From contig JAYKYS010000016.1 of assembly GCA_036924285.1 (NCBI GenBank), positions 2,666,001 through 2,730,000 on the forward strand: a DNA stretch of 64,000 nt, read 5' to 3'. Positions 34,943 through 47,544 of the stretch are shown here, piece by piece. Position numbers and translations under genes: made by a program. Origin of the DNA: Asterella californica. Taxonomy: Eukaryota; Streptophyta; Marchantiopsida; Marchantiales; Aytoniaceae. Position 1 is the stretch's first letter. Each line of letters starts with the position of its first letter. The notes under the pieces are model-generated. The model was not told where the DNA came from. It saw only the letters and a program-made list of their open reading frames with translations, and did not search any database.

Positions 34943-37611
34943 CTACTTGGCAGCCGTTGCAGTGCAAGTGAAATGCCGAGGATTTGTTAAAATCGAGTGA
35001 ATACTGGTGAAACCACAATTCTGCAACTCCGCTTCCAGATCCAAACGATAGAATTCATCAAGCCAGGGTTCTGTCGATTTCATCATGGTAAAAAGAGCTG
35101 GGTGCAACTTCTGTAAAACAATTGTAAATTTGTTAGTACATTTCCATCACAGGAACCTGTCCTCTGCATTCCCTTACTGTAAGAAAAGGACAAAAGCACG
35201 AAGTGGAGTTTGAAGGTGTGACTGACCTGTATGACCTTAGATTTAGGCTGCAAACATCCAACAGAAAACAATGAGTATAAATCCCTCATATGAAGGTTCC
35301 AGTATATGGCAATGATCCTTCGAGACATATGAAACATCCTGCAGTTTGCACACCAAATCTCTACTGAGTGGACAGTGAAGTCATCTTACAGACTGATCAG
35401 TGATAGCAATTGTGCCCCCTGGTCTTAAAAGTCGATAGGCCTCCCTCAGAATGTTCTTTGATGCATACCGTGGACACTCATGTAACTGTACAACAAGACA
35501 ACACCAAACATCTTTTAAGAAGACCAGTATAAGGTCCTTGCCTCTTCTTGACTGGTTAATCAATAACAATCAAAAACAGTTTCGATATGACGGAGCATGA
35601 CTTTCGACATCCGTGGCAGAAGTGAACAATCAAACTTCTCTTTACATACAGACTACAAACTATTTACCCTTTGTGGCCTGCAGTTTTGTAAGTGCTATAG
35701 CTTCGCAGGAGCACTTACCACATATCCTATGGAAACTATATCAAAAGAATCGGACGGCAGGTCCGTATTCTCGGCGTTGGCATGCACCAACTGTATTGCC
35801 TTCCTCTTTGATGCAACAGCGGCAGAGTCTTGCTTTTCTATATGTTGAGCCACAGCAAGGAAATATGGAGACAGGTCCAGTCCCTAGACAAACAAGTCCA
35901 GGCAGACCAGGTCAGAACATTATAAGAACGCATTTCTAAGTTATTCTGAATCAACACTCGTGGCTAGGCAAGTCAACAGTCGAGAAAAGGATGAAAAACC
36001 TGTCGTCTTGTTCCATTTTATGAATGAAGGATAACTTCAGCAAACACGAGCAACGAAGAAGAAGGACAAAAAGTGAAAAAAGAATGAACTCTCGCCTTCG
36101 TCTTGAAATTATCTACTTTTGAGCGTCACAACTGGAGGGCAGAGTTCGGACCTCCGCGAAGACACCGAGGTAAAGGAAGGAGACATTATCATCAACTCAA
36201 AAACTAAAGGCGCAAACTATGGGCTCTCTAATGTCCAACCTAATGGGGTCATATTCTGAATTCTTTTCTCCATGGGGTCAATCTTTTTGGGACATGCCTA
36301 CAAATATTTTTCTCTCCATCTGCACAACAAAACGCAGAGTAATACATTTTCGCTCTCAATTACTTCAAAATATGCGCTTTAAAGTGGTAAGTCTTACTTA
36401 CAGTGACCTGTGATCTGTTGTACTGATCAGCAAGGAACCGCGTGCTGCTTGCTGTGCTGCAGCCCATGTCCAGAATGTCTCTAACAGGTAAGCTATTGGA
36501 AAATTCAGCGTGATGTGACTGAATAGCTTCAACCCATCCACCGCGGACCATCTCGCCTGCTTGTTTCCAAGATTCGACGTCCGGACGTGCTCGCTTCCAG
36601 AGAGCCATTGTTGCTGGTTCAACATCAAAGGCAGCCTGTATGGAAAGAAGCACCCTAGGTGCATAAGGCGTGAGGTATTTACCGTAAACGCAGTTCATTC
36701 TTGGCTGAGGAAGTTCAATTCCACAGGATAGCAGAATCCACCCAGCTCCAGTAATTCCTTAAGATGTGCAGAGAAGTGGTACCTCCCACGATAAGTTCCC
36801 CGTTTCGTATCCATGGAAAGCTTGCGTATAATCTGCAGACATACGTGCTCAGTCAGCAAGTAACCAAGCTAATTGGTTATACACAGATTTGGGGAGATCA
36901 TCGTCAACTGTAGTGTGCACACTGTGCCTAGGCCTTGCTTCTCGACACGCGCGCCGGAAGTATTCTCGGAGAATTCCCTCGAGCTCCTACGAAGCCTTTG
37001 AGCTGACTCAAAGAAAAATTTCAGCAGATAGAAAAGTCTTACAGTCAGGATAGACGAGTGCAGTGTTTTCGACTTTGTCCATCTCGGCAAAAACATCGGA
37101 CGCCTTCATTTCTTCCACCATTTCCTTCCAGGCTATACCATTCTTTTCAGCAGTCCTGCAGTCTAGTCCCAGACGCCAAAACTCTTTCAGCTAGCAATAA
37201 GATGTGTTCCAAAATGCACAAACCACAAGGTAGACATCTTCCCGTGCAAAGCTGCGCGGTCCTACAGCACATCCGTCTGTCCACCACAAGATCATCGAAA
37301 ACTCGCCTGACCATGACATTCTTGGCGCCAAGCTTCAATATTTCATACACCGGCTTGATCGCAATAATCTTACTGACGAACTTTGCCAGAGGATCATCCC
37401 CGGAAAATCTGGCTTTCTCATCCTCTCCAGTCTCAAACTCTACAATCGCACTCCTCTTACTGCTTGTAGCTCCAAGGCTCAGCGACACCGGCCGACTCGC
37501 ATAACTCCCGGCAACACTCGTGGTTATCTTCGTGATTCTCCATAGGGGAGAATCACAACCACCAAGGAATCGAAGCGATCCAATTCCATTCCCAGAAAGT
37601 GTTTCCATCAT
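34943..37611 (-). CDS. SAM-dependent methyltransferase, plastid-type plant family
   Basis: Eight exons join in phase to 406 codons: 37611-37307, 37155-37043, 36832-36783, 36704-36402, 35883-35719, 35485-35390, 35247-35227, 34110-equivalent last exon 35110-34943. Class I SAM motifs: ILDMGCSTASST (motif I), GLDLSPYFLAVA (acidic motif II loop), SFDIVSIGYV, and LLRPGGTIAITD. The family resembles an unnamed Arabidopsis plastid methyltransferase (my recollection: At4g29590), with FHGYETGNLSWE before the core and a PKSKVIQ plus MKSTEPWLDEFY tail. The substrate is unknown. The first 60 residues look like a transit peptide. Two oddities: intron 1 has a GC donor (AG/GCGAGT) and exon 7 is a 21 nt microexon. 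An in-frame ATG upstream at 37842 would give a longer N-terminus; 37611 is my choice. Confidence 0.85.
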
Positions 37612-37859
37612 TGTGCAAATTCTCGGTGGACCAACCGAGACGACCAACAGCACTCCTGCAGCAAGCCGCGCGTCTTGTTCCAACACCCAGAAAAAGAGCA
37701 GCCTCGGACGGGTCACGGGCGTTGCCTCTGCTTCTCCGGCATGCGTGTGGTCTGTACGGCGGACGCGACGCAATGAGTAGCAAACGGATGGAAAGACGCG
37801 ATCAAGCTGTATAAGGGAGAGAGGGACCCGAAGGGCAAGCAACCAACGTCCCGCACGGA

Positions 37860-40200
37860 GGAAGAATAGCTCTCAAGCCGACTATCGCTACTAAAATATC
37901 ACACACTAATAAATCAAAACATCCGCATACAACAGGTGCGCATGAAGTAACATTGTTTATTGTAATTGCTCTCTCGTATATTATGCTTGCTAAAATTCTC
38001 TGTAGAGTAATAACAATAAATTTTCTAAAAAAAATATATAAAAAAAACAAGTGGTATTTTTGACGCTTATTATGATAAGCTCTGATATAATCTCGAAAAA
38101 CATCAAACTTTGAAGCTGACGATCCATATATCTTCAAGGCTAGAGAGATGAAACAATGTCTCTCCTGTATATCTTTATACTTGATCATCTTCGTTCCATG
38201 TCTACAACCCATCCTTGGAGATGGGTGATCATCTGTGTCGTCATCAATTCTCGTGTCAGATCCGTGACAACCACATCTGTCATTGAGACTTTATCATCCC
38301 TCATCATGTCTAAGTCAACTCTGATTGATTCTCTTGTCTGAATGACATATCAACGTTCTTTCTCCATGTCATAACCGCTCTCATTGCTATAGCAAACACA
38401 ACGTCTCTGAGCTATCCGTCCGCCATTGTGAGGACAGCGAGCAAGATGTCGACTCGAGGTGTCGAGCGAGATACCACACTCGCATGTGGATAAGACTGAT
38501 GCAACATGTTGGACCAAGTCTAGACAAAAACTCGTCGTTGTAGAGAAGATAGTCAGTGCGATCAGAAACGTTCTAATGCAAGATCGAGCTATGAACCACG
38601 AACTTACATCTTTGTCTAAACAAGAGAATCTAAGAGAATCTCATCAATAGCTATCGGTTGAATCTGTTGCTATCTTTCATCATGATCAAAAGTCTAGCTA
38701 TCCTACTACATGAGCTATAGAATGGAGAATATGTCTTTTAGTTATTACTACTGCTACTTGAAAAAGCTCGGTGAAACTGTTAGAAAGGTCATGTGTTTGA
38801 AAATAATCTCATAGGTGCTCGTAAGATCATCCCGGACAAACCTCCAGAAGATAGACGTAGAACTATACAAAAGACATGGGCAACCAGATATCTATCGAGA
38901 CATAATGGCTCCTCAGATTGATAGTCTTGAACCTCATGTGGTGGATGATCACTCGATGAGAGTGAAGAAAACACAACAAAGTGATTGTCTCCTCAGTAGA
39001 GCATGTCACTGAAAAAAATGCAATGCTCTAGCAGCTATACTATACTCTATAACTTGACATAACATCCTACATCATCGTATGCGAGTAGTATATGAGACGT
39101 CACATGTAGAGACAAACTCACTCTTATCTCGTACAACACGTATTGATCCTCTTGTAGGACTGCCAAATCATCAGCACAGAATCTCCAAATACGAGCCGTC
39201 ATATCCATGCATCTCACTTTATCACCTCGAGTATAACGAGGACATCAACAAGATAGTAAGAGAAACAATAATCATGCCGTCTTGTCTTTAGTGTTTCATA
39301 TCAACATGTCAGGAGGTAGACAAAATGTTTGTCTTACCTCTTCATGGAGAGCACGGGGTAGTCGATGAAACAAGCGCGAACAAGAAAAACTCGTCTCGAA
39401 CAATCTCGAAATAGTGTCAGGATGGACTCTCAACCACTCCCACGACTCATGAAACCGCCAAGAAGAAAGACTAACTGTGTCATAATCATCGCACGTGTAG
39501 ACCTCTGCGCTCGGCTAACATGGGCATCTCATGTGATCCAATCATAGCTCTTGTGCATCTTTCTCACATGAGACTTACTCTTCACGAGATAAATAACTGA
39601 TCGTACACGAGACATAGTATGTCATGGGTCCGTCTCGATCTCATGAGAAAGAGAGTACTCATAGCTGAAAAGTGGATAATATCCACCCAAACGATACTCG
39701 TAATAAAAATATCTCAAATATATACTCTCAAATATAAAACTATAGAAATCTTCTAGAAATAAAAAAATATACTAAACGTAACAAAAAAATCTTCAAACTC
39801 TCTCAAAAACTCTAAACAAAAGACTGTATAATTTTAAAAATTGAAAATTATTTAATACTCATACATTTCTTCATAAAATATAAAATTTTACTAAACTCAA
39901 GAAAACAAAAACAAAAAAACCATATGTAAAAAAATCTGCACTAACCCATCAAAACACACTCCAGCATCTCAATCTACACTCTCTCTCCACCCCTCTCCTC
40001 TCCTCCTCAAAACCCAAAAAATAAAAAGGATAGAACACACAATCACGCGACACAATGAATAGCAGGAAAGGATAGAAAAGGATAGAAGGAAGGATATGGT
40101 ATGTACCGGATGTTGCTTACGTGGTTGATGGTTTGTTTGCTTACCCGGACCCACCACCGGGACACGACGGATGTGGATAAAGTAAAGACCCTCCCTCCGG
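37860..40200. other. AT-rich intergenic stretch, no supported gene
   Basis: From about 38.1 to 39.6 kb there are many short Arg/Thr/Ser-rich frames with stops that may be a decayed transposon, but no domain is recognisable. 39.7-40.0 kb is strongly A-rich. Confidence 0.5.
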
Positions 40201-40210
40201 CGTTCCGCTC

Positions 40211-40235
40211 GGGTCGGGTCGGGTCGGGTCGGGTC
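40211..40235 (+). repeat. GGGTC microsatellite
   Basis: Five perfect copies of GGGTC followed by related CGTTC/GGTTC units to about 40248, about 130 bp upstream of the MMACHC-like start codon. Length would be expected to vary between individuals. Confidence 0.9.
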
Positions 40236-40375
40236 CGTTCGGTTCGGTGTGTGGATCGAATGTCGCACGATTGATCTTGTGGTCCCGACCAAGTAAATGT
40301 AAAGGGCGTCGAAGCCAATCTTGTGGAGGTCGTCAACTGATCGAGCCGAGCCGACTGGAGCCTTACGAGACGAGA

Positions 40376-43301
40376 ATGACTGTGACAGGGCAATTGCCGT
40401 GGCAACGAGTCCTGGCCCAGCTTGCTCAGTTCTTACAACCTTATGGTTTGGATGTGACGGCGCCCTTGTCTGTGGAGTGGTATAACGCTGCTGTCTCTCC
40501 CGCTTTGCATTTGCCATGGCTGCGTCGCGATCATGCACCTTTGGCCATTCTCGTCGGCAATTCGAAGGCAATATGGGAACCATTCACGTCGGCCCTACGC
40601 GCACAGCCGTCTGTACGTTTCTCTCCGCGGACTGCTTGCTTGGTCTTCTTCTACGAGTTAGTTTCGTCTGTTTTTTAGTTTTGCGATGGGCGTTGTTAGT
40701 CAGTGTACAGTACCATGTATAAAGTGGATGATTTACAGCAATGGATGAGTTATCAAGAAGCTATGTTGTCCGAATTAAAAAACAGCAAACTGCGTCGTTA
40801 AGCTTTCGGCTTGAAAGGTCGGAACTTGTCTTATTAAGTACACTCACCACGTTGTGAGACGATTGTACATTCGGTGGTCTCCAAATTGCTAGTCGTGCTG
40901 CTGCGTCTTGGTTCAGACCTCTCATCTGCAAGCGTTGTCTTCCGTTTGTTTACTAGCGAGCGCCAGATAGAGTGTCCGCGTGCTACATGCAGGGTTTCAG
41001 TGGCCCTAGGTCTTTCATAACGTCGTACTTGTGGAACTTGTGGAACTTTCTCTGTATGTGTTTAGCTGTTAGAGGAAATGCATCCTCTAGATGCTTATGT
41101 AAGGCACGCAGTCACCAGTGCCCTCAGCTCTTTTCACCTCATTGATGCGCTCTCACCCGTGTCGTCGACACCTGCACGAGAAACTGGAGAGAGTGTAATA
41201 AAAGCCGCCGCTTATTGGGACTATGATACGAGGCCAGGCAGACTCGTAGCTATGCAGCGTCTTGCCTGTATGTCAGGTAAATCATCTCTTACATGTTAGT
41301 CTCTGTGTATGATATCTGTGAAGATTCTGGTAGAGAGGACCTGATCTGCTGTTTTTAAGATTAGACAACCTCGTAATTGCTAACGAGCCTTCCCTGGTTC
41401 TCTGCTTTAATGCTCGTTTGTTGTTTGTAGACAGGGGTGGCGTATTTAAATGAGGTTGCGCATCTGTGTGTGCACAAGAAATTTGGTCCCTGGTTCGCTC
41501 TGCGTGCAGTTTTACTATTTGAAGTGGATCCACCGAGGGAACGCCCAAAGGTTTTTTCTTCCAGCCCTTGTACGGAATTTGTTAGACTTCCAAGAATGCT
41601 ACAGGGTTGAAGTGCGTATGAAACGAACTTAAAGTTTGATTGGAATAAATATCCATTCAAATCCTGGCGTACTTTTAGGCAGTGAGTTTCGAGTCCATAT
41701 TCCTCGCGTCCTGCCACTGGGTTCAGGGAGGACTGTGAGATGCGGATTCTGGACGCAGTCTTTTGTCTTCCTGGCTGGTAAGAAGCTAGCTTCCTGGCTT
41801 ACCTACGAACTCTGAAAGTCAGTCCTGGAGATAGGACTCAATTATGGCACTATCACATGGGAATCAGGTAAAATGCCTTCACGGACGATGCCCCCAAATA
41901 TATTAAGCAGAACAGAAACTCTAGACAGATGAGGAGCCCTGCAGAAATCTCGCAAAGTTGGTACCGTTCTCCAAGCAGAAGAGGTTTTCCTGACCTCTTC
42001 TGCTTGGAGTTGATGAAGTCCGAGATAAAGATGATGTGCATTCTAGGGAGGTGTGGATTCCTGCAGACTCGCCGTTTACGGAAAATTATGAAGTGGATGC
42101 GCACCTACTCACTTCCTACTGGGGTTTGCACCGAGTCTTCGGCGGAAGGTCGATGAATGGCAATTTGAACACGGATCTATAATTTTTGCTTGGTCTGTGA
42201 TCAGGGCCTATGGGCCATACCTTGGTAGATCTTCCCTCCGTATGTTGGTTACCAATTTTTCTGTTTTGCAGTATCATAGTTCCTTATCTCGAACTATGAG
42301 GGCAGAAAGAGTTTCTCTCCCCGATTCATTCTGTGCTGTCTGATATCTCACACATGCCTGGTATCCTTTGGCCACTTGAGTCTTTTAAGTCAAACGCCTG
42401 CCAGTTTTGTGTCATCATCTCGCGTGCACGTTTCGTAGGAACTCTCGCTCTAGGGGTTTCAGGTCTTCAACCCGCTTCAACCCACTCATGTAGTTCGTCG
42501 ATCAGACAGATCATGTGAAGTGTATTATGTACCATGTTCTTTTTTCAGCAGCTCTAGAATTTATACAGGAGTTCCGTGGAGTCAACCAGGCTGTAATGTC
42601 AGACTTCGAGACGTGAGGATGCTTATTAATGAAATCTAGTAATAACAGGAAGTCTAGTGTAACAGCAGATGTTTTTTCTCAGCGTCATTGTATCTCAAAA
42701 TCTACGTGGAAGTTGTGTAAGGGAGCAGTTGACACAGTACTAGACGTAATCATTTCATGGAAATAACTGCATACAGTGATGATATGCTGTTTTCATCTGA
42801 GAAAGTCGTTCCGAGTAAGTTCTTAATTGCATCTTTGTTGCTGGTGATTGTCTTGGGTATGTGTGTTCCTGTGTTGAAGTAATCATGCCTTGACGTAACC
42901 ACAGGTGTTATAGCACTTCAACGAATTCCCACCTTTACTACAGTGTTTCAGATCTTGCAGGACCCTGCCACGTTAGAAGACATTGAACGGTTGAGAGAAG
43001 CCCTGAAAACTACCTACGACCAGACTGTTCCAAGCCAGAATGAAGGTACACCGTAGTTAGGTCATTTGTTTGGTCGGTTCGCGTCCCTTGCTGTACATTA
43101 TATACAAGATCTTTCGTGTTTTTTAGATTGCCCTCGTTGATACTCAGATGTCCATTCACAGAAACGTGGAGAAAATGGTTAGCGGTCAGGGACGCCATAT
43201 ATCCAAATCATCCTATGCGCTACTCTTTGGATCAGATCGAGTATCACTATACGCACAACAAAGACATTCTCGTAAGACTTATGGCTTCACGGCGTTTCTA
43301 G
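40376..43301 (+). CDS. MMACHC-like (CblC) cobalamin-processing protein
   Basis: Clear exons: 40376-40612, 41066-41276, 41435 to about 41595-41605, about 42906-43045, and 43162-43301 (stop TAG). Similarity to animal MMACHC is collinear: EWYNAAVSPALHLPW (human VAWYNELLPPAFHLP), APLAILVGNSKAIWEPF, then RLVAMQRLACMSGVAYL (human AAHVAGAAYYY region), CVHKKFGPWFALRAVLLF (human IHPRFGGWFAIRGVVLL), VDPPRERPK, and ETWRKWLAVRDAIYP plus RYSLDQIEYHY (human [21 protein letters not shown]). MMACHC binds incoming cobalamin, removes its upper ligand and hands it on for methionine synthase and methylmalonyl-CoA mutase. Phases of exons 1-2, 2-3 and 5-last agree. The end of exon 3 and start of the next exon are not settled. 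Most plants are thought not to use B12, so this is unusual. No transit peptide is evident. Confidence 0.72.
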
Positions 43302-44093
43302 TGTGAATGTTGTATACACTTTGAGCAAGTGAACTAATTAGAACGTTGTATAGACATATAGGTCTGAGAATAACAGACATGATGAATTTGCTACGCCTGA
43401 GAAAAGGAAAAAGAGCTTTCTTGTACGAGTTTTTAATTACAGTACGAAGGTTTTCAACAATGAGCGAGGGTGAAGTCATGATGCTACTGAGCTCTTGAAA
43501 ATACTAAGACGTAGGTGCGAATAAGATGTTCGATTCTATTTTGGCTTCACTAGTCGATGATCAAAACAGATGTTAGAATCTTATTTGGATATGCGGCTAA
43601 GCAAGAAATGTTGTTATTGATTTTGGGAATGTCGTAGTCGTGGAGGTTAAATCATGTTATTTGGTTTTTGTGTTGGAATCGACAACCCGATCAACAACCA
43701 TGGTCAATCTATAGATTTTGTTGGGTGCCTTTTTACCAAGAAAAGCGGCAATAGCGACAGCCCAATCGATTTCTTGTCAAATAAGTTATATAGATTGGAT
43801 GGATATGTTCAGTTTTGAGTGATCATGACCTTTCATCAAAGAGGCTACCAAGTCCGAGCTTCTGAGAAAATAATGAAGCATGAATTCTGTTTATGGTAGA
43901 TAACAAAGAAGTTTGGTGAGTTTAGGGTTTAGGGTTCAGTGGTTTTTCGTGGACATTAGAGCCAAATTTGCACTTGCTCATGAAAGTCTTCCAGGAACTG
44001 TTTAAGGTGGGTACACATGCAGATTTTGAAGTTCTGTGACTGGAGACTATGTAGAATTACGATTTATTAAGTAATCGGCATATTATCTTTCTG

Positions 44094-44135
44094 TTCTCTT
44101 TGCGATAGTTTAGGTGTCTAGTGTATTTGAGATAT
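44094..44135 (+). repeat. Direct repeat, first copy
   Basis: Starts TTCTCTTTGCGATAGTTTA and reappears, slightly diverged, at 44764-44806. Confidence 0.7.
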
Positions 44136-44471
44136 CCCTATGTGTACTTCTGTGCATATTGGAAAGTGGGCTAATTTATCACCTAACCTTGCGGACGATA
44201 AATTAAACGGTTAAATTCTTTACTAGACAGGCAGGGGTTCTTATCTCTCTTGGAGCACTCTCTGAACTGTAGTATTTACAAGTTCTTTTCGAGAATCTTG
44301 GCATGCATGTAACTTGGCTCTGGACCGTACCAGCAGAGACGAGAGCTCAATAGATGCTTCTCTCTGGTTCAAACGTCACGTCCAACCACAACAACGCCTG
44401 GCTCACATCCCAGCAACGACAGGAAACTTCCGTTCTAGAAAGGACCCGAGAAACGGTATGAAATTCTCTCT

Positions 44472-44559
44472 ATAGCCTCTTTTGCCTTGGCGCTCTCATC
44501 ATGTTCATATTCCACAATAGCCTCTTTGCCTTGGCGCTCTCGTTCATATTCATATTTCA
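44472..44559 (+). repeat. Imperfect tandem duplication of about 44 bp
   Basis: Two adjacent copies (44472-44516 and 44517-44559) share GCCTTGGCGCTCTC followed by GTTCATATT. Confidence 0.75.
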
Positions 44560-44663
44560 GACCCCGTTTTCCTACCCCTTTGCCCGATGCCTCCTATCAA
44601 CGAACAGAATATTCTTTTTTCGAAATGCGTGCTTTGTCTGCCCTGGGCATGACTACGCTTTAG

Positions 44664-44872
44664 ACTGCAGACATGAGTATATAAACGAAGTTTATCGATG
44701 AGTTCTTTCATGGATGATTTTAGAGCTGTCAATCAAGACTAGTTTTTTATAAAACGATTTGATTTCTCTTTGCGATAGTTTATGTGTCTAATGCATTTTG
44801 AGATATACACTGCAGACATGAGTACTGAACGAAGTGTATCGATGAATTCTTTCATGGATGATTTTATAGCTG
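44664..44872 (+). repeat. Direct repeat pair of about 65 bp
   Basis: 44664-44728 and 44809-44872 both start ACTGCAGACATGAGTA and end TTTCATGGATGATTTTA. Together with the copies at 44094 and 44764 this suggests a segment of about 110 bp was duplicated more than once. Confidence 0.75.
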
Positions 44873-47506
44873 CTTTTATAAAGCAATTTAATTGTGTCAC
44901 TGATAGAAAGAGGCAACTGTAGTAGCAGCAGATCCTAGATATAAGAGGGTTTTTCAAAATCTAGTAATTAATACAGTGTAAGAAGTATTATTAACGTCTT
45001 ATGCGGTTAAGTTGTTCCAAGATCAACCGGTGTTATCAAACATTATAAGCATCCGAATGGAGAATACAGTCAAGAGAAATACATTTACACTTAGAGAATA
45101 ATAAGCAATCGCAATGCGTGAACGCTGGCCCGCGCGAAGTCGCAACAAAGATTACTACCTCCCTTGTATAATTACCTCCTCCATCTCCATACTGGGTGAG
45201 TCTAGTTAATTACAGTTCTTCCAAAGTTGGGAAGAGGGGAATTTAATTTATTATCTAACCTTTTCATCGATAAAGGTAAGAAAATTGATTAATTATTTGA
45301 TTATTTAAGATGAGCAGGTATATCCTCCAAGGCATATAGACTTTTGCACTTATGCGTCAAGTCTGGCTCCTTCCTCACCTGTTACTCTAGTTAATATATA
45401 TTAATTTGGGAAGATATGATTTTTTTAATATATATTTTTTATATTATAAAAAACAGAAGTTCTTCAGAAGTTCATCATATAAAAGTTTAATTCATTTTAT
45501 ATGTAATTTATCATCTAACTTTTTTGCTGAGAAATTTAAATAAAAAGAATAAAATAGGGAAAAATTATGTAAGAGTTTATTTTAATTTATATTGATCTTT
45601 TATTAGATTTTTTTTATTAAAAATAAACATTAAATTGAATTTTGTAAAATGTGATTTGGTGATGATAAACATCTAGCATATATATTTTGGGGTGCGTGTC
45701 TACAAGCTTTCTTTGGTTTCTGTGTGGGTCTTCCTTGAAATATTTAACATTTATAAAGTAGTTAAACTTTTCTTTCAGTTTACAAGTAATCTTGACAAGT
45801 TTCAGTCAGCTTGTTATAGAATAATGTTTAACATTCATAGATTTTTTCGATAACTATAAGTGAAAAGAATTTCTCAAAAGTTCATTTTGCATCTACTGCA
45901 CTTTATGAACCATCGATGTTATCACGTTCCACCTTGACGCTTCGTTCTAATGTCTCCGCAAACATCCACTTTGGTTGCATTATTTGATTACTTTCTAAGG
46001 TTTAGAGAAGTAATAATATATATCTTGCAGTTTTTGGTTGTTTTAGTTCATGAGAATATGCATCCAAAGTGTACATTCGTCCGGGTGGGAAAAAACACAA
46101 TCGAATTTATGAGATAAAAATTGAGTTCTTCGTTGACCGGAAACAAACTGGATGAGTACGTACGGAAGGAGAGGAACTCACTTATCCCAAATATGGTAAT
46201 GGTATTCATCTATTATATTTGGAATAGAATAATCTAAACACAATCTGAAGTTATCACAATGATAACTGGAGTGCTTAATACCTCAAAGGTCGAGTGTTCT
46301 AATCAGATTGAGAAAATTCTCGTAACGTAATAACTTTTCATTAATACGAAGACAGTAACATAACATAATAATGTGATTATTATCTTAAAAATTTAAGAAA
46401 ATATTTGGACTATTAAGTATTGTCTAAAGTACGTGACGATCACATCAGACTCGTTCTCGTGAAAAATCAATCTCAATAATACAAAAAATACTCTAATACA
46501 TGAAACTAACTGAGCTAGGTGATAATGCAAAAATACTATACATAAATGTGCATGGGTTGATAGTGTTCACTCATTAACATTGTGGAGTTATTGGAGAAAT
46601 ATACACGAAGCGAGAGCGGATGGTGTTCTTGATTGCTATGAAAAGCAGTCAGAATCTGGAAGGTGGAAGATGCAATTATTCCTGAAGATAAAAGAACAAG
46701 GATAAACAAGAGAGCCACCACCAGATTATTAAAACAATAACTAGTCTACGAGAAATAAGTACGGAATTTGGACATTCAACTTTTACCACAAACACTTTAT
46801 ATTTTCAATACTTTAGCTGGATTTTTTCAAAACAGTTTAGTTGCATACCTATAACAAAGCATGACATTTACTCTATGGAGTGGAGAGATTCGTATTGATG
46901 GAGGAATGGGTCAATAATGGAGATAACACGTATTGTGATAATATATATTATCAAAGTTTTGTCTAAATGAATTAATATATATCGTGCATATCTTTGTCTT
47001 TATTCACTATAATGGTATGTTCTATGTTGAATATTGCATATTGTATTCAAATGCAGATCTGGCTTTTAGTTTTAGTATACTAACATCGTGATTATGAATA
47101 ATGCTATATTTGCAAGAGGTTCCATGATTACTAAGGGCCAGCGTATAATATATTTGCTAGAGGCTATACTTGCAAAGAATACGAATCCAATATAATGTGA
47201 GAATACTACAAACATTGTTTCTACAATGAATAAATCCACCAAAATGTGTTACTGAAAGTCTGCAAAATCAAATCCAGTGAAAAGTAGTTTAGGAAATATT
47301 AGGAAATATTATGAAAATAACGGTATAACAAGTTATGCTCTTTCAACTATAGTGTTAATCGCCTCTTAATTAAGATGGTAGAATGAGAACTTTGACAAAT
47401 CCAACATTCATTTTCAGTAATATTGATTTTATATGTTGGTTCAAGATAGTATATATCTAACATATGCTTATTAATTAACTTGCATGTTAACTTGTATGTT
47501 AACTTT

Positions 47507-47544
47507 ATTATGGCCAATAAGGCTTAAGCCTTATTGGCCATAAT
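47507..47544. repeat. 38 bp perfect palindrome
   Basis: Nineteen bases, ATTATGGCCAATAAGGCTT, are followed at once by their exact reverse complement with no loop. It lies beside a short tandem motif (CATGTTAACTTGTATGTTAAC) in AT-rich, gene-free DNA. Confidence 0.95.

Noticed and set aside
39969..40583. 204-codon minus-strand frame with DPTRPDPTR repeats
   Set aside because: The repeat is just the antisense of the GGGTC microsatellite, and the rest overlaps the MMACHC-like exon 1 on the other strand.
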